64,000 nt of DNA from Talpa occidentalis (lineage: Eukaryota > Chordata > Mammalia > Eulipotyphla > Talpidae), in contig NW_023601754.1 of the NCBI RefSeq assembly GCF_014898055.3, positions 50,833,013-50,897,012 of the forward strand, read 5' to 3'. Position 1 is the stretch's first letter. The number at the start of each line of letters is the position of its first letter. Below are positions 1-11,239 of the stretch, one piece after another. Made by a program: the position numbers and the translations under genes. The notes beneath the pieces were generated by a model. The model had not been told where the DNA came from. It made no database searches and saw only the letters and a program-made list of their open reading frames with translations.

Positions 1-138
1 AATGGACAAATACCTGGAGAGACTGGTTTTCTTTCACACTGGAACCTGACAAAATGTTCATCTGAGACTGCATCCCAACCTCCATATATTCCATCTTCAT
101 CACCATGGAAATGGTGGCAACAAGTCAAAGGGGGGAAT
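1..138. other. Intergenic sequence, nothing recognised
   Basis: Mixed-composition sequence 5' of a solo LTR. No gene, exon or repeat was identified. Confidence 0.4.
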
Positions 139-611
139 TGTTAGGGGGAAAAGGCTGTCCCAAAGCAAATTCCATACAGGCTTTGTGGACTCCACCCCCA
201 CCCCAGGTCAAAGCCAAAGACACTGGGAACTCCAAATCCCTTCACCACCCAAGGGAAGGTGGCTGGGACCTGAGGGTGGGGTTAAGCAGCCAGGTGGATA
301 CAAAAGGCAGACATGTGGGCTTTGGGGCGCTCTCCATTTTTTGGGCTCTTGGCCAGCAGCAGCGTCCGGTCAGCTCTGAGAGTGACTTTGGGGTTTCTAG
401 GTCGTCGGATCGGGTAGGACGCATTAAAGACTTTATTTCCCTATTTTCTCCCTGAGTTGTACATTTTCCTTATTTCCTTTTCTCTTGTAAATAAACCTTT
501 TATTAACCCTTTTGCATGTGTCTGTAGTAGAGTATTCATAAGTCCCTTTAAAGTGCGCGGGTGAGGACCCACAGCCAGGAACCCGTTTAATATTGGGGTT
601 GCTCTATAACA
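139..611 (+). mobile_element. Solo LTR of a class I (gammaretrovirus-like) endogenous retrovirus
   Basis: The 473-bp element opens TGTTAGGGGGAAA and closes CTATAACA, giving the TG...CA termini of a retroviral LTR. A polyadenylation signal AATAAA lies near 490. A second copy at 52369-52845 aligns over its full length, which fixes both ends. No internal retroviral genes are next to it, so it is a solo LTR left by LTR-LTR recombination. The flanking four bases are GAAT and TAAC, not a perfect duplication, so this copy is older than the other or its flanks have mutated. The family name is unknown to me. Confidence 0.8.
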
Positions 612-1467
612 TAACCACAAAGAAAAATTTATGATCATACACTTATGATTTTTATAAGAAAATATTTGTGGCAGCTCTCCTGCCTGCCTAAAACTATGCA
701 AGTGCCTCTTTTTTTCTTTTTACTGTTCCTAATAAACCTGTCCTTTTATAATTAAAAAAGAAAGTTCCTGACCTACCTATTTTAATATAAAAATACAGCA
801 TGTAACTTGCATGGCATACAAAATACATGTAAAATCAACTGTTTGTTATCAGTAAAGTTTGCACTCAATAGCAAAGTAGTAGTTTCATATTTGGTATGTC
901 AAAAGTTGTATGATTTTTAACACTGCTGTGGGAACGAGGGTGGAGAGGACCATGCACTGAATCCCCCATGCTGCTCCTACATCAACTTTCTAGACCTTGA
1001 TTAATCTTGAAAAATACCCATAAACTGGGCCTCCCTTGCCGCGGACCAGCACAGCAGTAGATGATGAGGCCACCTCAGGGTTGAGAGAAGTGTGCAGGGT
1101 GGTCAGGGCGTCGGCGAAAGAAATGACAAACAGACACACTTCAAGAGTGAAAATCTGAGTGTAATTTTCTTTGAGTTTGTGACCAGTATATATATGTTTT
1201 CCAAAAGCACAGGAATGAATATCAATGAAATTAGCTTGCTCATGGGCTCAGTCTATCACCATCAGGGAGGTGATCTACATAACAAACAATGACCATTATA
1301 GAAGAAAGAAGTTTAGAAAGACAAATAAGGGATTAAAGTTTGTAGTTCTAGAAAGACAGGATAAGATTTTTAGCATTCTTGTAGTGGTTCTTGGTGGTCA
1401 TTATCTTTTGATAAGCTTCTGCCTTTTCAGGGAACTTCCGCTGCACTTCCTCTGCTTCAGGGTGTTA
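612..1467. other. Intergenic AT-rich sequence
   Basis: No conserved exon or clear repeat was seen. The short open frames here have no recognisable domain. Confidence 0.4.
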
Positions 1468-1658
1468 TGCTGTTCTCCCCCTGCGGGCTGGTTGCCCAGC
1501 TGGACCTAGGGACCGTGGCGAAAGCCATTCCTAAAGATCACTGCGGGGGGAGGTGCAGCAGGTATGTAGGGTTTTGCTGTTCTCCCCCTGCGTGCTGGTT
1601 GCCCAGCCGGACCTAGGGAATGTTAACCCTAAAGGTCACTGCAGGGGGAGGTGCAGCA
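1468..1658. repeat. Two tandem units with inverted ends
   Basis: Unit 1 (1468-1560, 93 bp) and unit 2 (1575-1658, 84 bp) are direct repeats of each other. Each begins TGCTGTTCTCCCCCTGC and ends GCRGGGGGAGGTGCAGCA, so each unit is bounded by imperfect inverted repeats of about 17 bp that could fold into a hairpin. The pair abuts a SINE fragment. The size and ends recall a short nonautonomous DNA transposon, but I do not recognise the family and no target duplication is clear. Confidence 0.6.
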
Positions 1659-1781
1659 CTCCCTGATACTGCAAGGGTTAAGTCTCAGCACTATCATGCT
1701 ATCCAAAGTCACTGCAGCATGAGTTAAATCCCTGGCCAGGGAGCTGACCCACATGGCATGTCAGACCACTCCTGTCTCGCC
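1659..1781 (+). mobile_element. tRNA-headed SINE, 5' fragment
   Basis: It carries the head (GGGTTAAGTCTCAGCACTAT) and the CCAGGGAGCTGACCCACATGG segment of the T-type SINE but lacks the body and A-rich tail. Confidence 0.6.
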
Positions 1782-1870
1782 TTTGATATTGATATTGATT
1801 CTCAAAATACTAGGTAAGTGCCATCATTACCTGTCTATCACAGCAAACTGATATGCCAAAATATGGTCAA

Positions 1871-2140
1871 GGGGACCTCCCTGGTGGCGCAAGGGTTTAA
1901 GACACAGCACTATGAAGCTATCAGCAGTCACTGCAGCATGAGTTCAATCCCTGGCCAGGGAGGTGACCCACATGGTGCAGCCAACCTCCCCTATCTCCCC
2001 ATTGATCCCCTCAGCAGTGGATTTAGTGGATCCACCTGTTCTGCTCCCCACTCTGTCAATGGTGAACTCTCTCACTCTCCGCATCTCTGGCCTGCACCCC
2101 AGCTCTTGTATGCATAAATAAATAATCTTAAAAAAAAAAT
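1871..2140 (+). mobile_element. tRNA-headed SINE (T-type, full length)
   Basis: It starts GGGGACCTCCCTGGTGGCGCAAGG, has the conserved body CAGCAGTGGATTTAGTGG and CTCTTGTATGCATAAATAAATAA, and ends in an A-run. Confidence 0.85.
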
Positions 2141-2610
2141 GGTAAGTCACCCAAGATTTCATGGTGGGGAAACATACCTGACAACTAAGGATTTTGTAGT
2201 TTCCACCGTCTTATAAAAATTCCCAGATGACAAGTGTAGGTGGAACCTTCGGCTGAAGAAGCTACAAAACAAATGGGTGTGTCACTTCTTTACCTGTTAC
2301 AATGGCCTAGGGGCAGGGTCACTCCCTATCCCTGTTTATGGAGGACAACCTGAGGTCCAGTGTAGATATTCTTTGGGAAATCCCATTATGGGGAATGGGG
2401 ATTCAACTATAGGTCACTTGGTCCACAGCAACAGGAGTCTGATCACTGCCCTCTTCTCTGACTCCTGTCTCAGCTTTCAATGTTCAGTCCATCCTGATGT
2501 CCTCTTGTCCCTCATCCACTACCACTTTCCTATGGTAAACAAAGAGAGTAAGCAAACAGTATACAGCAAGATTATATCACATTATTAAAAGTTTAGAATT
2601 AAGAAACAGA

Positions 2611-2879
2611 GGGCCTCCCTGGTGGCTCAGTGGTTGAACGCTGGGTTGCAAAGCTGCCCACAGCCCCTGCAGCACCAGTTCGATCTCCGGCTACCAGGTG
2701 AGGGTCCCACAGGGTGCGCAGACCTCTCCTGCCGCCCGCTACTCCCCACAGCAGTGTACTTCCATCAGTCTGCCTGCTCTGCTCTCCACTCTGGCTCTGG
2801 TGAATTCTCTCACCCTCCCGCCCTTCTGACTGTACCCAGTGCTTGTATAAATAAATAAATAAATCTTTAGGGAAAAAAA
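2611..2879 (+). mobile_element. tRNA-headed SINE (G-type)
   Basis: Head GGGCCTCCCTGGTGGCTCAG, B box GTTCGATCTCC, tail AAATAAATAAATCTTT plus an A-run. AATTAAGAAACAGAG before and AATTAAGAGAGAG after suggest an imperfect target duplication. Confidence 0.85.
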
Positions 2880-2901
2880 AAATTAAGAGAGAGACTATAT
2901 T

Positions 2902-3013
2902 CTGCCTGTTCTGTTCCCCACTCTGTCTCTGGTGAATCCTTTCACCCTCCCGCGCATTTGGCCTGTAACCCAGTTCTTTTATATATATGATATATAAATC
3001 TAAAAAAAAAAAG
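2902..3013 (+). mobile_element. SINE 3' fragment
   Basis: Only the distal body (CTGCCTGTTCTGTTCCCCACTC to the A-run) is present, so this is a 5'-truncated copy directly after the previous SINE. Confidence 0.7.
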
Positions 3014-3317
3014 GAAAAATAAAAGAAACAGACTATATTAAAAAACAGTTTAATATTAAAAATGTATGGTATATGTGTACATTATATCATGTAGAGCATA
3101 AAACATTTCCTTTTAAAAGGGTATGTTCTTCAGTATTGAAAACAATTATGTACTCAACAAATATATTGCTCATGTATTGCAGGAAGTGAAATTGACATGC
3201 AATTCTAATAAAAAATGAAAGTTCATAGTGAAATTAGCAATAGCTATGAGTAGACATTTACCAAATAGAGAAAACAAAAAAAAAATTCTGAATCCTTATA
3301 TTATAAGGAAAATGAAA

Positions 3318-3695
3318 TTAATCATCCCCACTACATTTTTTTTTTTGATGTGAACTTTGTGGTTTTAAATGAGGTAAGACTGATGACTTTCTCACGCTCA
3401 CTACACAAGGAAGGCCTTCCCCACAGAGAGTAATGAGGATAGTGTTTGATAAAGGAGTCCCCACATTCATCAACTCATAAGACAATGTGAACAGTCTGGT
3501 GTTACAGAAAACCGAAGAACTTAGAGTATTTGTTACATAATCATACCTGCTAAAGTGTAGGCTCTTGCACTTAATGAGACTGTAGTTGTTAGCCAAGCAT
3601 TTTCCACATATCCTGTAGCCCAAAGACCCTGGTCCAGTGTGAACTGATTGGCGCTGACAGAGGCAGAGCATTGTATGGAAGTTTCCCCACATTCA
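3318..3695 (-). pseudogene. Vestigial zinc fingers downstream of the KZFP-A stop
   Basis: Reading past the KZFP-A stop in another frame gives [14 protein letters not shown] and then decayed finger remnants with frameshifts and stops. The same relic lies below KZFP-B at 11240-11458, and the two relic tracts align with each other. They were probably coding fingers in the ancestor of A and B and now form the 3' untranslated region. Confidence 0.65.
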
Positions 3696-5110
3696 CTACA
3701 TTCCCAAGGCCTTTCTCCAGTGTGTACGCTGGTGTAATTTGAGATGAATTTTTTCTTTAAAGAACTTCCCACATTCACTGCACTCGTGAGGTCTTTCTCT
3801 TGTGTGAATTTTCTTGTGTTGATTGAGTGATGAGACATGGGTAAAAAATTTTCCACATTCAGTACATTCATAAGGCCTTTCTCCTGTGTGAACCCTGCTA
3901 TGACCACGGAGAGTAGAGCTACAGGCAAAAGACTTCCCACACTCACTGCACTGGTAAGGCCTTTCTCCTGTGTGAACCCTCTTGTGCCCACGGAGGGAAG
4001 AACTACAAGTAAAAGATTTCCCACATTCCCCACACTCGTAAGGACTTTCTCCAGTGTGAACCCGCTGGTGTACAATGTAGTGGTATCTTCTAATAAACGA
4101 CTTCCCACACTCACTGCACTCAAAAGGTCTCTCTCCAGTGTGAAGTCTCTGGTGCTGTTGAAGACCTGGTTTCTGGGTAAAAGATTTCCCACACTCACTG
4201 CACACATAAGGCCTTTCTCCTGTGTGATGCCTCTGGTGTCGCTGGAGTCCTGTCTTATAGGTGAAAGTTCTTCCGCATTCCCCACACTCATAAGGCCTTT
4301 CTCCTGTGTGAACCCGCTGGTGTACAATGACCTGAAATCTCCCTATAAATGACTTTCCACATTCAGTGCATTCAAAAGGTCTTTCTCCAGTGTGAAGTCT
4401 CTGGTGCTGCTGGAGTACTGACTTCTGAGTAAAAGATTTCCCGCACTCACTGCACACATAAGGCCTTTCTCCTGTGTGAAGCCGCTGGTGTCGATGGAGT
4501 CCAGCCTTATATGTGAAAGATTTCCCACATTCACTGCAAACATGGGGTCTTTCTCCAGTGTGAAGTATCTGATGGTAACGGAGGTTAGAACAACTGATAA
4601 ACGACTTTCCACAGTCACTGCAATTATAAGGCCTATCTCCTGTGTGTATCCTCATGTGTATAAGAAGGTAAGATTTTTGGGTAAATAATCTCCCACATTC
4701 ACTGCACACATAATGTCTTTCTCCTGTGTGAATTCTCTGGTGTTGAAGAAGTGCAGAGCTTTGGCTAAAAGATTTCCCACATTCACTACATGCATATGAC
4801 TTTTCACAATTGGCCACATCCCTGTGACTTCTGAAACATGTATTTCCCAAGTCATCCTTTTGGGGTTTCTTGAGGCTTGCTTCATATGTAAACTGTTTCA
4901 TACATACCCTACACCCGAACAACTTCCAGTTGCTTTGTGTTTCCAGGGGTTCTGTCATGTGAAAAATGTCTCTCCAGACTGCATTACACATCTCATGGGA
5001 GTGGGTACTCTGGGAAGAGGGAGTAGGCTTAGAGGTCCTGGCCTGTGACATTCTTACAGACGTGCTCTGTCCAAACCGTGTCTCCATATTCTCTTCTCCA
5101 CAGCAACAAC
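3696..5110 (-). CDS. KZFP-A, zinc-finger exon (13 C2H2 fingers)
   Basis: This is the last coding exon of a KRAB zinc-finger repressor. The splice acceptor (CTGTATTCAG) ends at 5111 and the exon begins GT, completing the Gly codon split by the KRAB exon: [10 protein letters not shown]. The exon adds 470 residues, for a predicted protein of 524. A linker carrying a worn HEMC...DIFH spacer runs to about residue 158. Thirteen tandem C2H2 fingers (CxxC-12-HxxxH, TGERP linkers) then fill about 160-520. Contact residues (-1,2,3,6) include QSAQ, QSYI, SSNY, YAGR, QSVQ, GFQV, YTGR, QPGQ, RYHV, CSSG, CSTG, HSSQ and EIHL. A two-base loss after the last finger shifts frame and ends the protein early. Expected role: sequence-specific nuclear DNA binding with TRIM28-mediated silencing. 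The target is unknown. Confidence 0.9.
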
Positions 5111-5208
5111 CTGAATACAGAGAAACACTGTGAAGTACATGATGACTTTACAGGGAGCAGAAACCTCAAACACATGTTCATCTGTAAAATTAAAGAATGA
5201 ACCTGTGA
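5111..5208. other. KZFP-A intron, 3' end
   Basis: Intronic sequence ending in the pyrimidine-rich acceptor CTGTATTCAG (minus strand). Confidence 0.6.
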
Positions 5209-5498
5209 GGGACCTCCCTGGTGGGTAAGGGATTAAGTCTCAGGGCTATCAAGCTATTGCCAGCCACTGAAGCACAAGTTCGATACCCGGCCAGAGAGCA
5301 ACCCACATGGCGAAGCAGACCTCTCTTGTCTCCACATTGCTCCTCTCAGCAGTGTGTTTCAGTCAGTCTGCCTGTTCTGCTCACCACTCTGTCTCTGGTG
5401 AATCTTCTCACCTCCCTCCCCTCCACACACACGCCTCTGGCCTGTACCCCAGCTCTTGTATGCATAAATAAATCTTCAAAAAAAAAAAAAAAAAAAAG
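5209..5498 (+). mobile_element. tRNA-headed SINE (T-type)
   Basis: GGGACCTCCCTGG head and body, ending in a long A-run. It lies in the KZFP-A intron, first of three adjoining SINEs. Confidence 0.85.
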
Positions 5499-5512
5499 AA
5501 AGAAACAAGTGA

Positions 5513-5778
5513 GGGCTCTCCCTTGGAGCACAAGTGGTTGTGTCAGCACTATGAAGGAATCAGCAGCCACTGCAGCTTGAGTTTGATCCCCAGCCAGGGA
5601 ACTGACCCACTTGGCGCAACAGAGCTCTCTTGTCTCCCCAGTGCTCCCCTCAGCAGTGTATTTCAGTACATCTGCCTACTCTGCTCCCCACTGTCTCTGG
5701 TGAATCCTCTCACCCCCACCTCCAACACCCCTGGCCTACACCCCAGCTCTTGTATGCATAAATAAATAAAAATAAATC
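5513..5778 (+). mobile_element. tRNA-headed SINE (T-type)
   Basis: Diverged head GGGCTCTCCCTTGGAGCACAAG, normal body, tail AAATAAATAAAAATAAATC. Middle member of the composite. Confidence 0.8.
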
Positions 5779-5785
5779 TTTATTT

Positions 5786-6052
5786 TTAAAAAATATTTAT
5801 TAATTTATACATACAAGAGGTGGGGTACAGGCCAGAGATGCGGGGGTGACAGGATTCACCAGAGACAGAGCGGGGAACAGAACAGGCAGAGCGACTGAAA
5901 TACACTGCTGAGGGGAGCAGCGGGCGAGAGAGGAGAGGTCTGCTGCGCCATGTGGGTTGCTACCTGGCAGGCCGGAGAGTGCCCTTGTGCTGCAGAGGCT
6001 GCGGATTGCTTCATGGTGCAGTGCTTAACACCTTGCGCCACCAGGGAGGCCC
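5786..6052 (-). mobile_element. tRNA-headed SINE, reverse
   Basis: Tail side TATTTATTAATTTATACATACAAG, element 5' end TTGCGCCACCAGGGAGGCCC. It is in inverted orientation to the two SINEs before it, so this intron could form a long RNA hairpin. Confidence 0.85.
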
Positions 6053-6433
6053 TATACATACTCTTTCAACACCGACAAGGCCATGACAAGATTGGAATTT
6101 CTGCCACAGGCAGGTCTTGAGGATGTGACAGGTAGAGATGGATCCAGCCTTGGATTAGAGCATGAGACAGATCTGGACACAATCACCGGGTGGGAAAGGC
6201 AAGCACGGTGCTATCCAAGTAGACTAAGGCCTCCACTCTGTCTTTATGCAGATTTGGTGCAACAGGCACTGGGGCGCTTCAATGGAGAGAAGGCAGCAAT
6301 GGAAAAAAAACCCCAAGCGAGCTCAATCAAGGGCAGCACGTACCCAGAGCACTGGGGAGCAAGTGCTGTCAGTTCACTTGTTGAAGAACAGAAGACCCCT
6401 GAGTAAAGAGGCTCAGGAGTCTAGCCCAGGTCA

Positions 6434-6583
<150 letters not shown>

Positions 6584-7556
6584 TCAAGGCAGCGACAGAC
6601 GAAAACATGAGCTTTTCTCTCTGGGAAACCACAACCCATGTGCTGACAGATGGATCCATGGTCCGGAGCAGCCCAGTGCAGAAGCGACCAGGCCCTGATG
6701 GCCATGAAACCACCAACCCTCAGGATCCCATTTCTCGCTGTCTTCAGCCCTCAGTAGTAACAAGTGGGGGTTGGGGGGAAGGCCCAGGGGCGCCATCATG
6801 CAAGAGGCCTGGCCCATCCTTTCTGTCAAGACAGTCCCTGGAACCTACCAGATTCGAGCTCGAAATACAGCCTAAGAGGGTTCTCTCTTCAAGGGGAACT
6901 TCCCACTTCCGGGGCGCTCTGGCCACGGGCTCCTGCCCTCTCTCTGAGCCCACCATCCTACAGACTCCCCTCTCTCGCGTCCTCAGTCCCACAGCTCTGC
7001 CCTCTCCCCGCATGTCACGGAGGCTCCTCCCTGGCCTCAGTGGTGGACGTGGCACGGGGGCTCCTTGGCCCGCCACGCAGACAGGATCCAGCACACCCGT
7101 CTTCTCAGGGTCGGCGACGCCAGGAAGCCCCAGAGGGCGCGTCGGGGCCTCCCACCGGCCTCCGGAGCTCCCCAGAGGAGCCACCTGACAGCGCGGGACG
7201 CTCCCTTCGCCACTCACTCGCTGTGCCCCAGCAGCCCCGGCCGCCTGGTCAGCCGGCCCGCCGAGTCCACCCGCGGCTGGCCGTCAGCGGCGTCCCCGTC
7301 TCCGTGGCAACGGGCGTCGCCCGCTCCCGCGCGTCGGCCCCGCCTCGCGCCCCGACCCGGGCAGCCGCGGCGCCGGCCAGAGCGAACGGTCTCCCTCCCC
7401 GGGCCGCGGCCGCCGCCCTCGCGCCGCGTCGTCCGGGCGCAGAGCCGCGAACAGGAGCGAACGAAGAGATCGGGTCCCGGCCCCGCGCCTCCCGGACCCC
7501 GCGCGGCGCCCCACACCGGACCCCCGACGCCGCGGCGGGAGCCGGCGCGCCTGTAC

Positions 7557-7589
7557 CTCAGCCGGGGCCCCCGGCGCGGCCGCCGCCAT
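7557..7589 (-). CDS. KZFP-A, first coding exon
   Basis: ATG at 7589 opens MAAAAPGAPAE and the exon ends at the donor GTACAG. The same 11-residue leader and donor recur at 30911 (C), 51044 (D) and 61326 (F), which supports this start. The exon lies within a CpG island. Confidence 0.88.
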
Positions 7590-7767
7590 CGGACCGCGTG
7601 AGGCGCTGGCGGGCGCCGGGCGTGGGGGCTCCGCGGACTACGCTCCCGCGATGCCGCTTCCGCGCAGGACGCGCCTCCCGTCGGGGCCCACGCCCCGCCC
7701 GGCGCGCGGAGCCCACACCCAGCGATCGGCCTCCTCAGAAGCCTCAAGTTCCGGCAGGAAGGCGATG

Positions 7768-7878
7768 CCGGAAGTCCCGCCCCTCGCGCTTGCTCGCACG
7801 GACGCCGCGGCGCGGCTCCAGGCTGTGATTGGCTCCAGGACGTGCGTCGGGCGCAGTACCCTCTGGGTAATGTAGTTG
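7768..7878 (-). promoter_or_regulatory. KZFP-A promoter module
   Basis: Read on the minus strand: ACTACATTACCCAG at about 7863-7876 (ZNF143/THAP11-type), an ATTGG/CCAAT box at 7827-7833, and CCGGAAGTCCCGCCCC (ETS plus GC box) at 7768-7783. The same order is found at the other four genes. It lies in a CpG-rich tract of about 6.95-7.9 kb that includes exon 1. Confidence 0.8.
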
Positions 7879-8800
7879 CCTCAGCTGCCGTGGTGGCCCG
7901 GGAGTCCCTAAAGCTCATCCACTAACAGAGGTTCTGGCCGCGCTGCGAGTGGGCGACGGTCTCTGGTCTGCCCGGACACGGTGGTGCTGACTCTCTCTTA
8001 AGGGAGAGATGGGCGGGTTTTTTAGTTGTCTCTGGACGTTCACGAGCGTCTCCAGAGACAGTATTGTCGGTGCTGAAGCTCTAAACGCTCCCAGAGCCTG
8101 AAAATACTTTGAGTTTTTTCCAAAGGCTGCAAATTCAAAGGGCATCTTGTCATTCCACAAAATGCGTCTACTGGAAGGTGACAAACTCTTTCTTTTCAAG
8201 TGCATTTCGTGAATATCCGGCGTCCCTTTTGTAACTCTATGTCGGGGTTGAGACCTGAAGGTGAATGTTAGGTGCTCTGTTCACTTGTGCTCTGGCTTCC
8301 CCTGAACACAGTTGGGTCGTCGTGACACTTGAAAAACAGTTTCTCTCCCAACTCCCTGACACTGGAGATCGCCGCCTTGGCCCACTTTTGCACTTACTGG
8401 GAGCTGAAAACTCCTGTTCCAGGCTGAATATTTAGGGGTGCTTGGACAAATGAGCCCTGATTGCCCCCCCCCGCCCCCCCCCAAACAAAAAAAACAAACC
8501 CTGAATGTCTGGAATCCAAGACTAGAATGCGATTAAAGGAAAGACTTATTTAAATATGATAGACCAAGAAAGGGAGGCTCCTTAAACAAAGAGGCGCCCT
8601 AAATAGTCTAATTTCAGCTTCAGTAATGTTGAGATAGTGGTGGGAGGGGGACTGCAGTGGTCCATCTGAAGAGGGACTCCTCCATATGGTCAGGATGGCA
8701 AATTCATATTCGTGGATCCTGCATCTTTGTAAGATGACTCTTCAGAAAACGGAAGGCAAAACCCACCCAGAGCCAGAGGTCTTAACAATATAATGACCTG
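7879..8800. other. Intergenic sequence 5' of KZFP-A
   Basis: GC content falls away from the CpG island. A C-rich run (mostly C with one G) lies at about 8464-8483. No exon or named repeat was recognised. Confidence 0.4.
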
Positions 8801-9058
8801 GGGCCTCTTGGTGATGCAAGGGGTTAAGAAGCAGCGCTATGAAGCTATCCGCAGCCACTGCAGAATGAGTTCCATCCCTAGCCAGGGAGCTGACCCAAAG
8901 GGCACAGCAGACCTCTCCTGTCTCCCCGCTCCTCCCCTCAGCAGCATATTTCAGTGGATCGCCTGCTCTATTCCACACTGTCTCTGGTGAATCCTCTCAC
9001 CCCCCACACCACTGGTCTGTGGCCCAGTTCTTGTATGCGTAAATAAATAAATCTTTAA
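8801..9058 (+). mobile_element. tRNA-headed SINE (T-type)
   Basis: Head GGGCCTCTTGGTGATGCAAGG, body and AAATAAATAAATCTTTAAAG tail. Confidence 0.85.
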
Positions 9059-9490
9059 AGAGGATATTGTAAGTCTTAGAAAAATGCAATGAAAGCAACA
9101 GTTAGACAGGATGACAAATTTATTAAAGGGCTAAATTACAAGAAATTAACCCACCAAATATTTGCTAGAATGTGCAGAAACAAAATGCCTGTAAGAGTGG
9201 TAAGAATACAAAAGGGAACAACTGACAACACTTAGATTCTTCAACCGTTAACACTCAGCACGCTATGACATTGCACTCTTGGTTATTTAGAAAATATAAA
9301 TGAAATATATCACCATATAGAGCAACTGTATATGTTACCACAAACTTTTAAATATTTCAAGGGGAAAAAAACATGTTTAGAAGCAAATCCAGAAAATACT
9401 GCTTAACTAAAGATACATTGAGAGCTGAGGTACTGATACTGTATCGCTGATGAAACACTGAAATCAATCTGTCATCTTAAGAACAGGGAA
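9059..9490. other. AT-rich sequence, possible old L1 remnant
   Basis: Phrases such as ACAAAATGCCTGTAAGAGTGG and GAACAACTGACAACAC recall L1 3' sequence but are too decayed to place. No gene. Confidence 0.3.
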
Positions 9491-9757
9491 GGCCTCCCCG
9501 GTGGCGCAGTGGTTGAGCGCTGGGTTGCGAAGCTGCCCGCGGCCTCTGCAGCGCCGGTTCAATCCCCGGCTGCTCCCCGGCCACCAGTGGAGGGTCCCAC
9601 ATGGTGCGCAGACCTCTCCTGCCACCCGCTGCTCCCCTCAGCAGTGTACTTCGGTCCTTCTGCCTGCTCTGCTCCCCGCTCTGGCTCTGGTGAATTCTCT
9701 CACCCTCCCGCGCTTCTGACTGTACCCAGTGCATGTATAAGCATAAATAAAGAAAAA
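9491..9757 (+). mobile_element. tRNA-headed SINE (G-type)
   Basis: Near-consensus head GGCCTCCCCGGTGGCGCAGTGG, B box GGTTCAATCCC and the CTGCTCCCCGGCCACC segment typical of the G-type. Confidence 0.9.
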
Positions 9758-9772
9758 CATGCCTCTACTTTC

Positions 9773-9995
9773 ACATCCCTGGTGGTGCAAGCATCAGCAC
9801 AATGAAGCTGTCCTCAGCTACTGCAGCAAGAATGATCCATGGCCAGGGAGCTACCCACATAGTGCAGCAGACCTCTCGTCTCCCCAGTGTTCCCCTCAGC
9901 AGTGTATTTCAGTCAGTCTGCCTGTTCTGCTCCCCGCTCTGTCTCTGGTGAATCCTTTTACCCCCCCACCTCTGGCCTGTGCCCCAGTTCTTATA
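9773..9995 (+). mobile_element. tRNA-headed SINE (T-type, truncated tail)
   Basis: Starts within the head (CATCCCTGGTGGTGCAAGC), runs through the body to CCCCAGTTCTTATAG, and lacks the A-rich tail. Confidence 0.8.
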
Positions 9996-10510
9996 GTTGC
10001 AGGTATGGTCATTACCACAACTAGGATGATGGGGTTACAGATAAACATATGGGACAACTTATAAAATATTGCATTTCCAAAACATGGTTTATTGCACATA
10101 AATCTTAACTTAGTAAAGCCTGAATAAATGGCTCAAGGTGCTCTTTTTCCGGGTCATAAGCATGATAATTGGGTGTTAACACCATGGTGTGAGATGTGCC
10201 TCCCTTAAACTTGGTTATAATGTTGGCACATTACCCTTCTGACATGAGAGGAAAAAAAAAAAAACGTTCAAGGCAAACAAGCACTATATACCCCATTGTA
10301 TTGGAAACACAGGCTCAGCAGTCCTGTCCTGAGACCAATGCCTCCCCTGAAAAAGCCAGTCCGTGTATTTTGATTATAGGCAGTGTCTTACAGACTGAAA
10401 ATCGTTCATACCGTTGGGAACACTAGCGAGAGAAAGGCGAAAGTGACTTTCAACACTGACACTAAGGGAGGGAGAATAAACAAAATCAAAGCTAAAAATG
10501 AAAGGGAAAA

Positions 10511-10785
10511 GGGCCTCCCCTGGTGGCACAGCAGTTGAACACTGGGCTGCGGAGCTGCCTGCTGCCTTTGGAGCACCAGTTCGATCCCCGGCCACCGGCG
10601 AGGGTCCCACATGGTGGGCAGACCTCTCCTGCCGTGCCCGCTGCTCTCCTCAGCAGTGTATTTCGTCAGTCAGTCTGTCAGTTCTGTTCCCCGCTCTGGC
10701 CCTGGTGAATCCTCTCACCCTCCCGCGATTCTGACTGTACCCAGTGCTTGTATAAATAAATAAATCTTTTTAAAAAAAAAAAAAA
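10511..10785 (+). mobile_element. tRNA-headed SINE (G-type)
   Basis: Head GGGCCTCCCCTGGTGGCACAGC, body and AAATAAATAAATC with an A-run. Confidence 0.88.
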
Positions 10786-11239
10786 GAAAGAAAAAGAAAT
10801 GAGAGCTCTGGCTTCACACAAATTCCTCCAACAAATAGGAGAGCATGGATGCAGAGTTCCCTGACCGGCTGGTGACCACCGCCCACGGTTACTGAAAGGA
10901 TGGCTTTTGCCAGGACACTGGCAGAGGCATGCATCTGGGCAGGGTCCTGGGTATATAAATGAGCGTAATGCAGTGTCCGCAGACCCGGAATTTCCATAAT
11001 CTATCAGGAGTGTGTTCCATAGAGGCAGATGGCACCCTCACAGAAATCTCCCCAGAGCTGCTACATTGAACAAGAAATAGCTCATTCCCTGAACATTCAT
11101 TTTCCTCATGTGAACTCTGTCATACTGAATGATGGCTTTGTTAACAGTCAAGCACCTAGAGGACTTTCCCTGCAGTTAACTCCACAGTGTGTAATGAAGA
11201 TAGCATTAGCTAAATTGGATAAACCACATTTATAAAGAC
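10786..11239. other. 3' flank of KZFP-B
   Basis: The segment near 10800-11000 aligns in patches with 23100-23320 below KZFP-C (for example GAGCTCNGG...ACAAATT and GCGTAATNCA). It is therefore part of the duplicated unit and probably 3' UTR or downstream flank. Confidence 0.5.

Noticed and set aside
3533..4327. Minus-strand out-of-frame repeats within KZFP-A (TQEKGLMS type)
   Set aside because: A shifted frame of the same finger repeats. The in-frame reading gives perfect C2H2 units.
3837..4352. Plus-strand frames opposite finger arrays (also near 11603, 24116, 39596 and 40349)
   Set aside because: They are periodic translations of the antisense of C2H2 repeats and carry no fold of their own.
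6764..7828. 354-residue plus-strand open frame over the KZFP-A promoter
   Set aside because: A GC-driven frame antisense to exon 1, with no domain.
9491..9570. tRNA-like heads as functional tRNA genes
   Set aside because: A and B boxes are present, but the head is fused to the SINE body, repeats dozens of times and does not fold as a full cloverleaf with an acceptor stem.
9501..9719. Many 60-100 residue frames reading through SINE bodies (RCSPQQCTSVLLPALLPAL type)
   Set aside because: The same peptide recurs at every SINE copy on either strand. It is repeat translation and not a gene.
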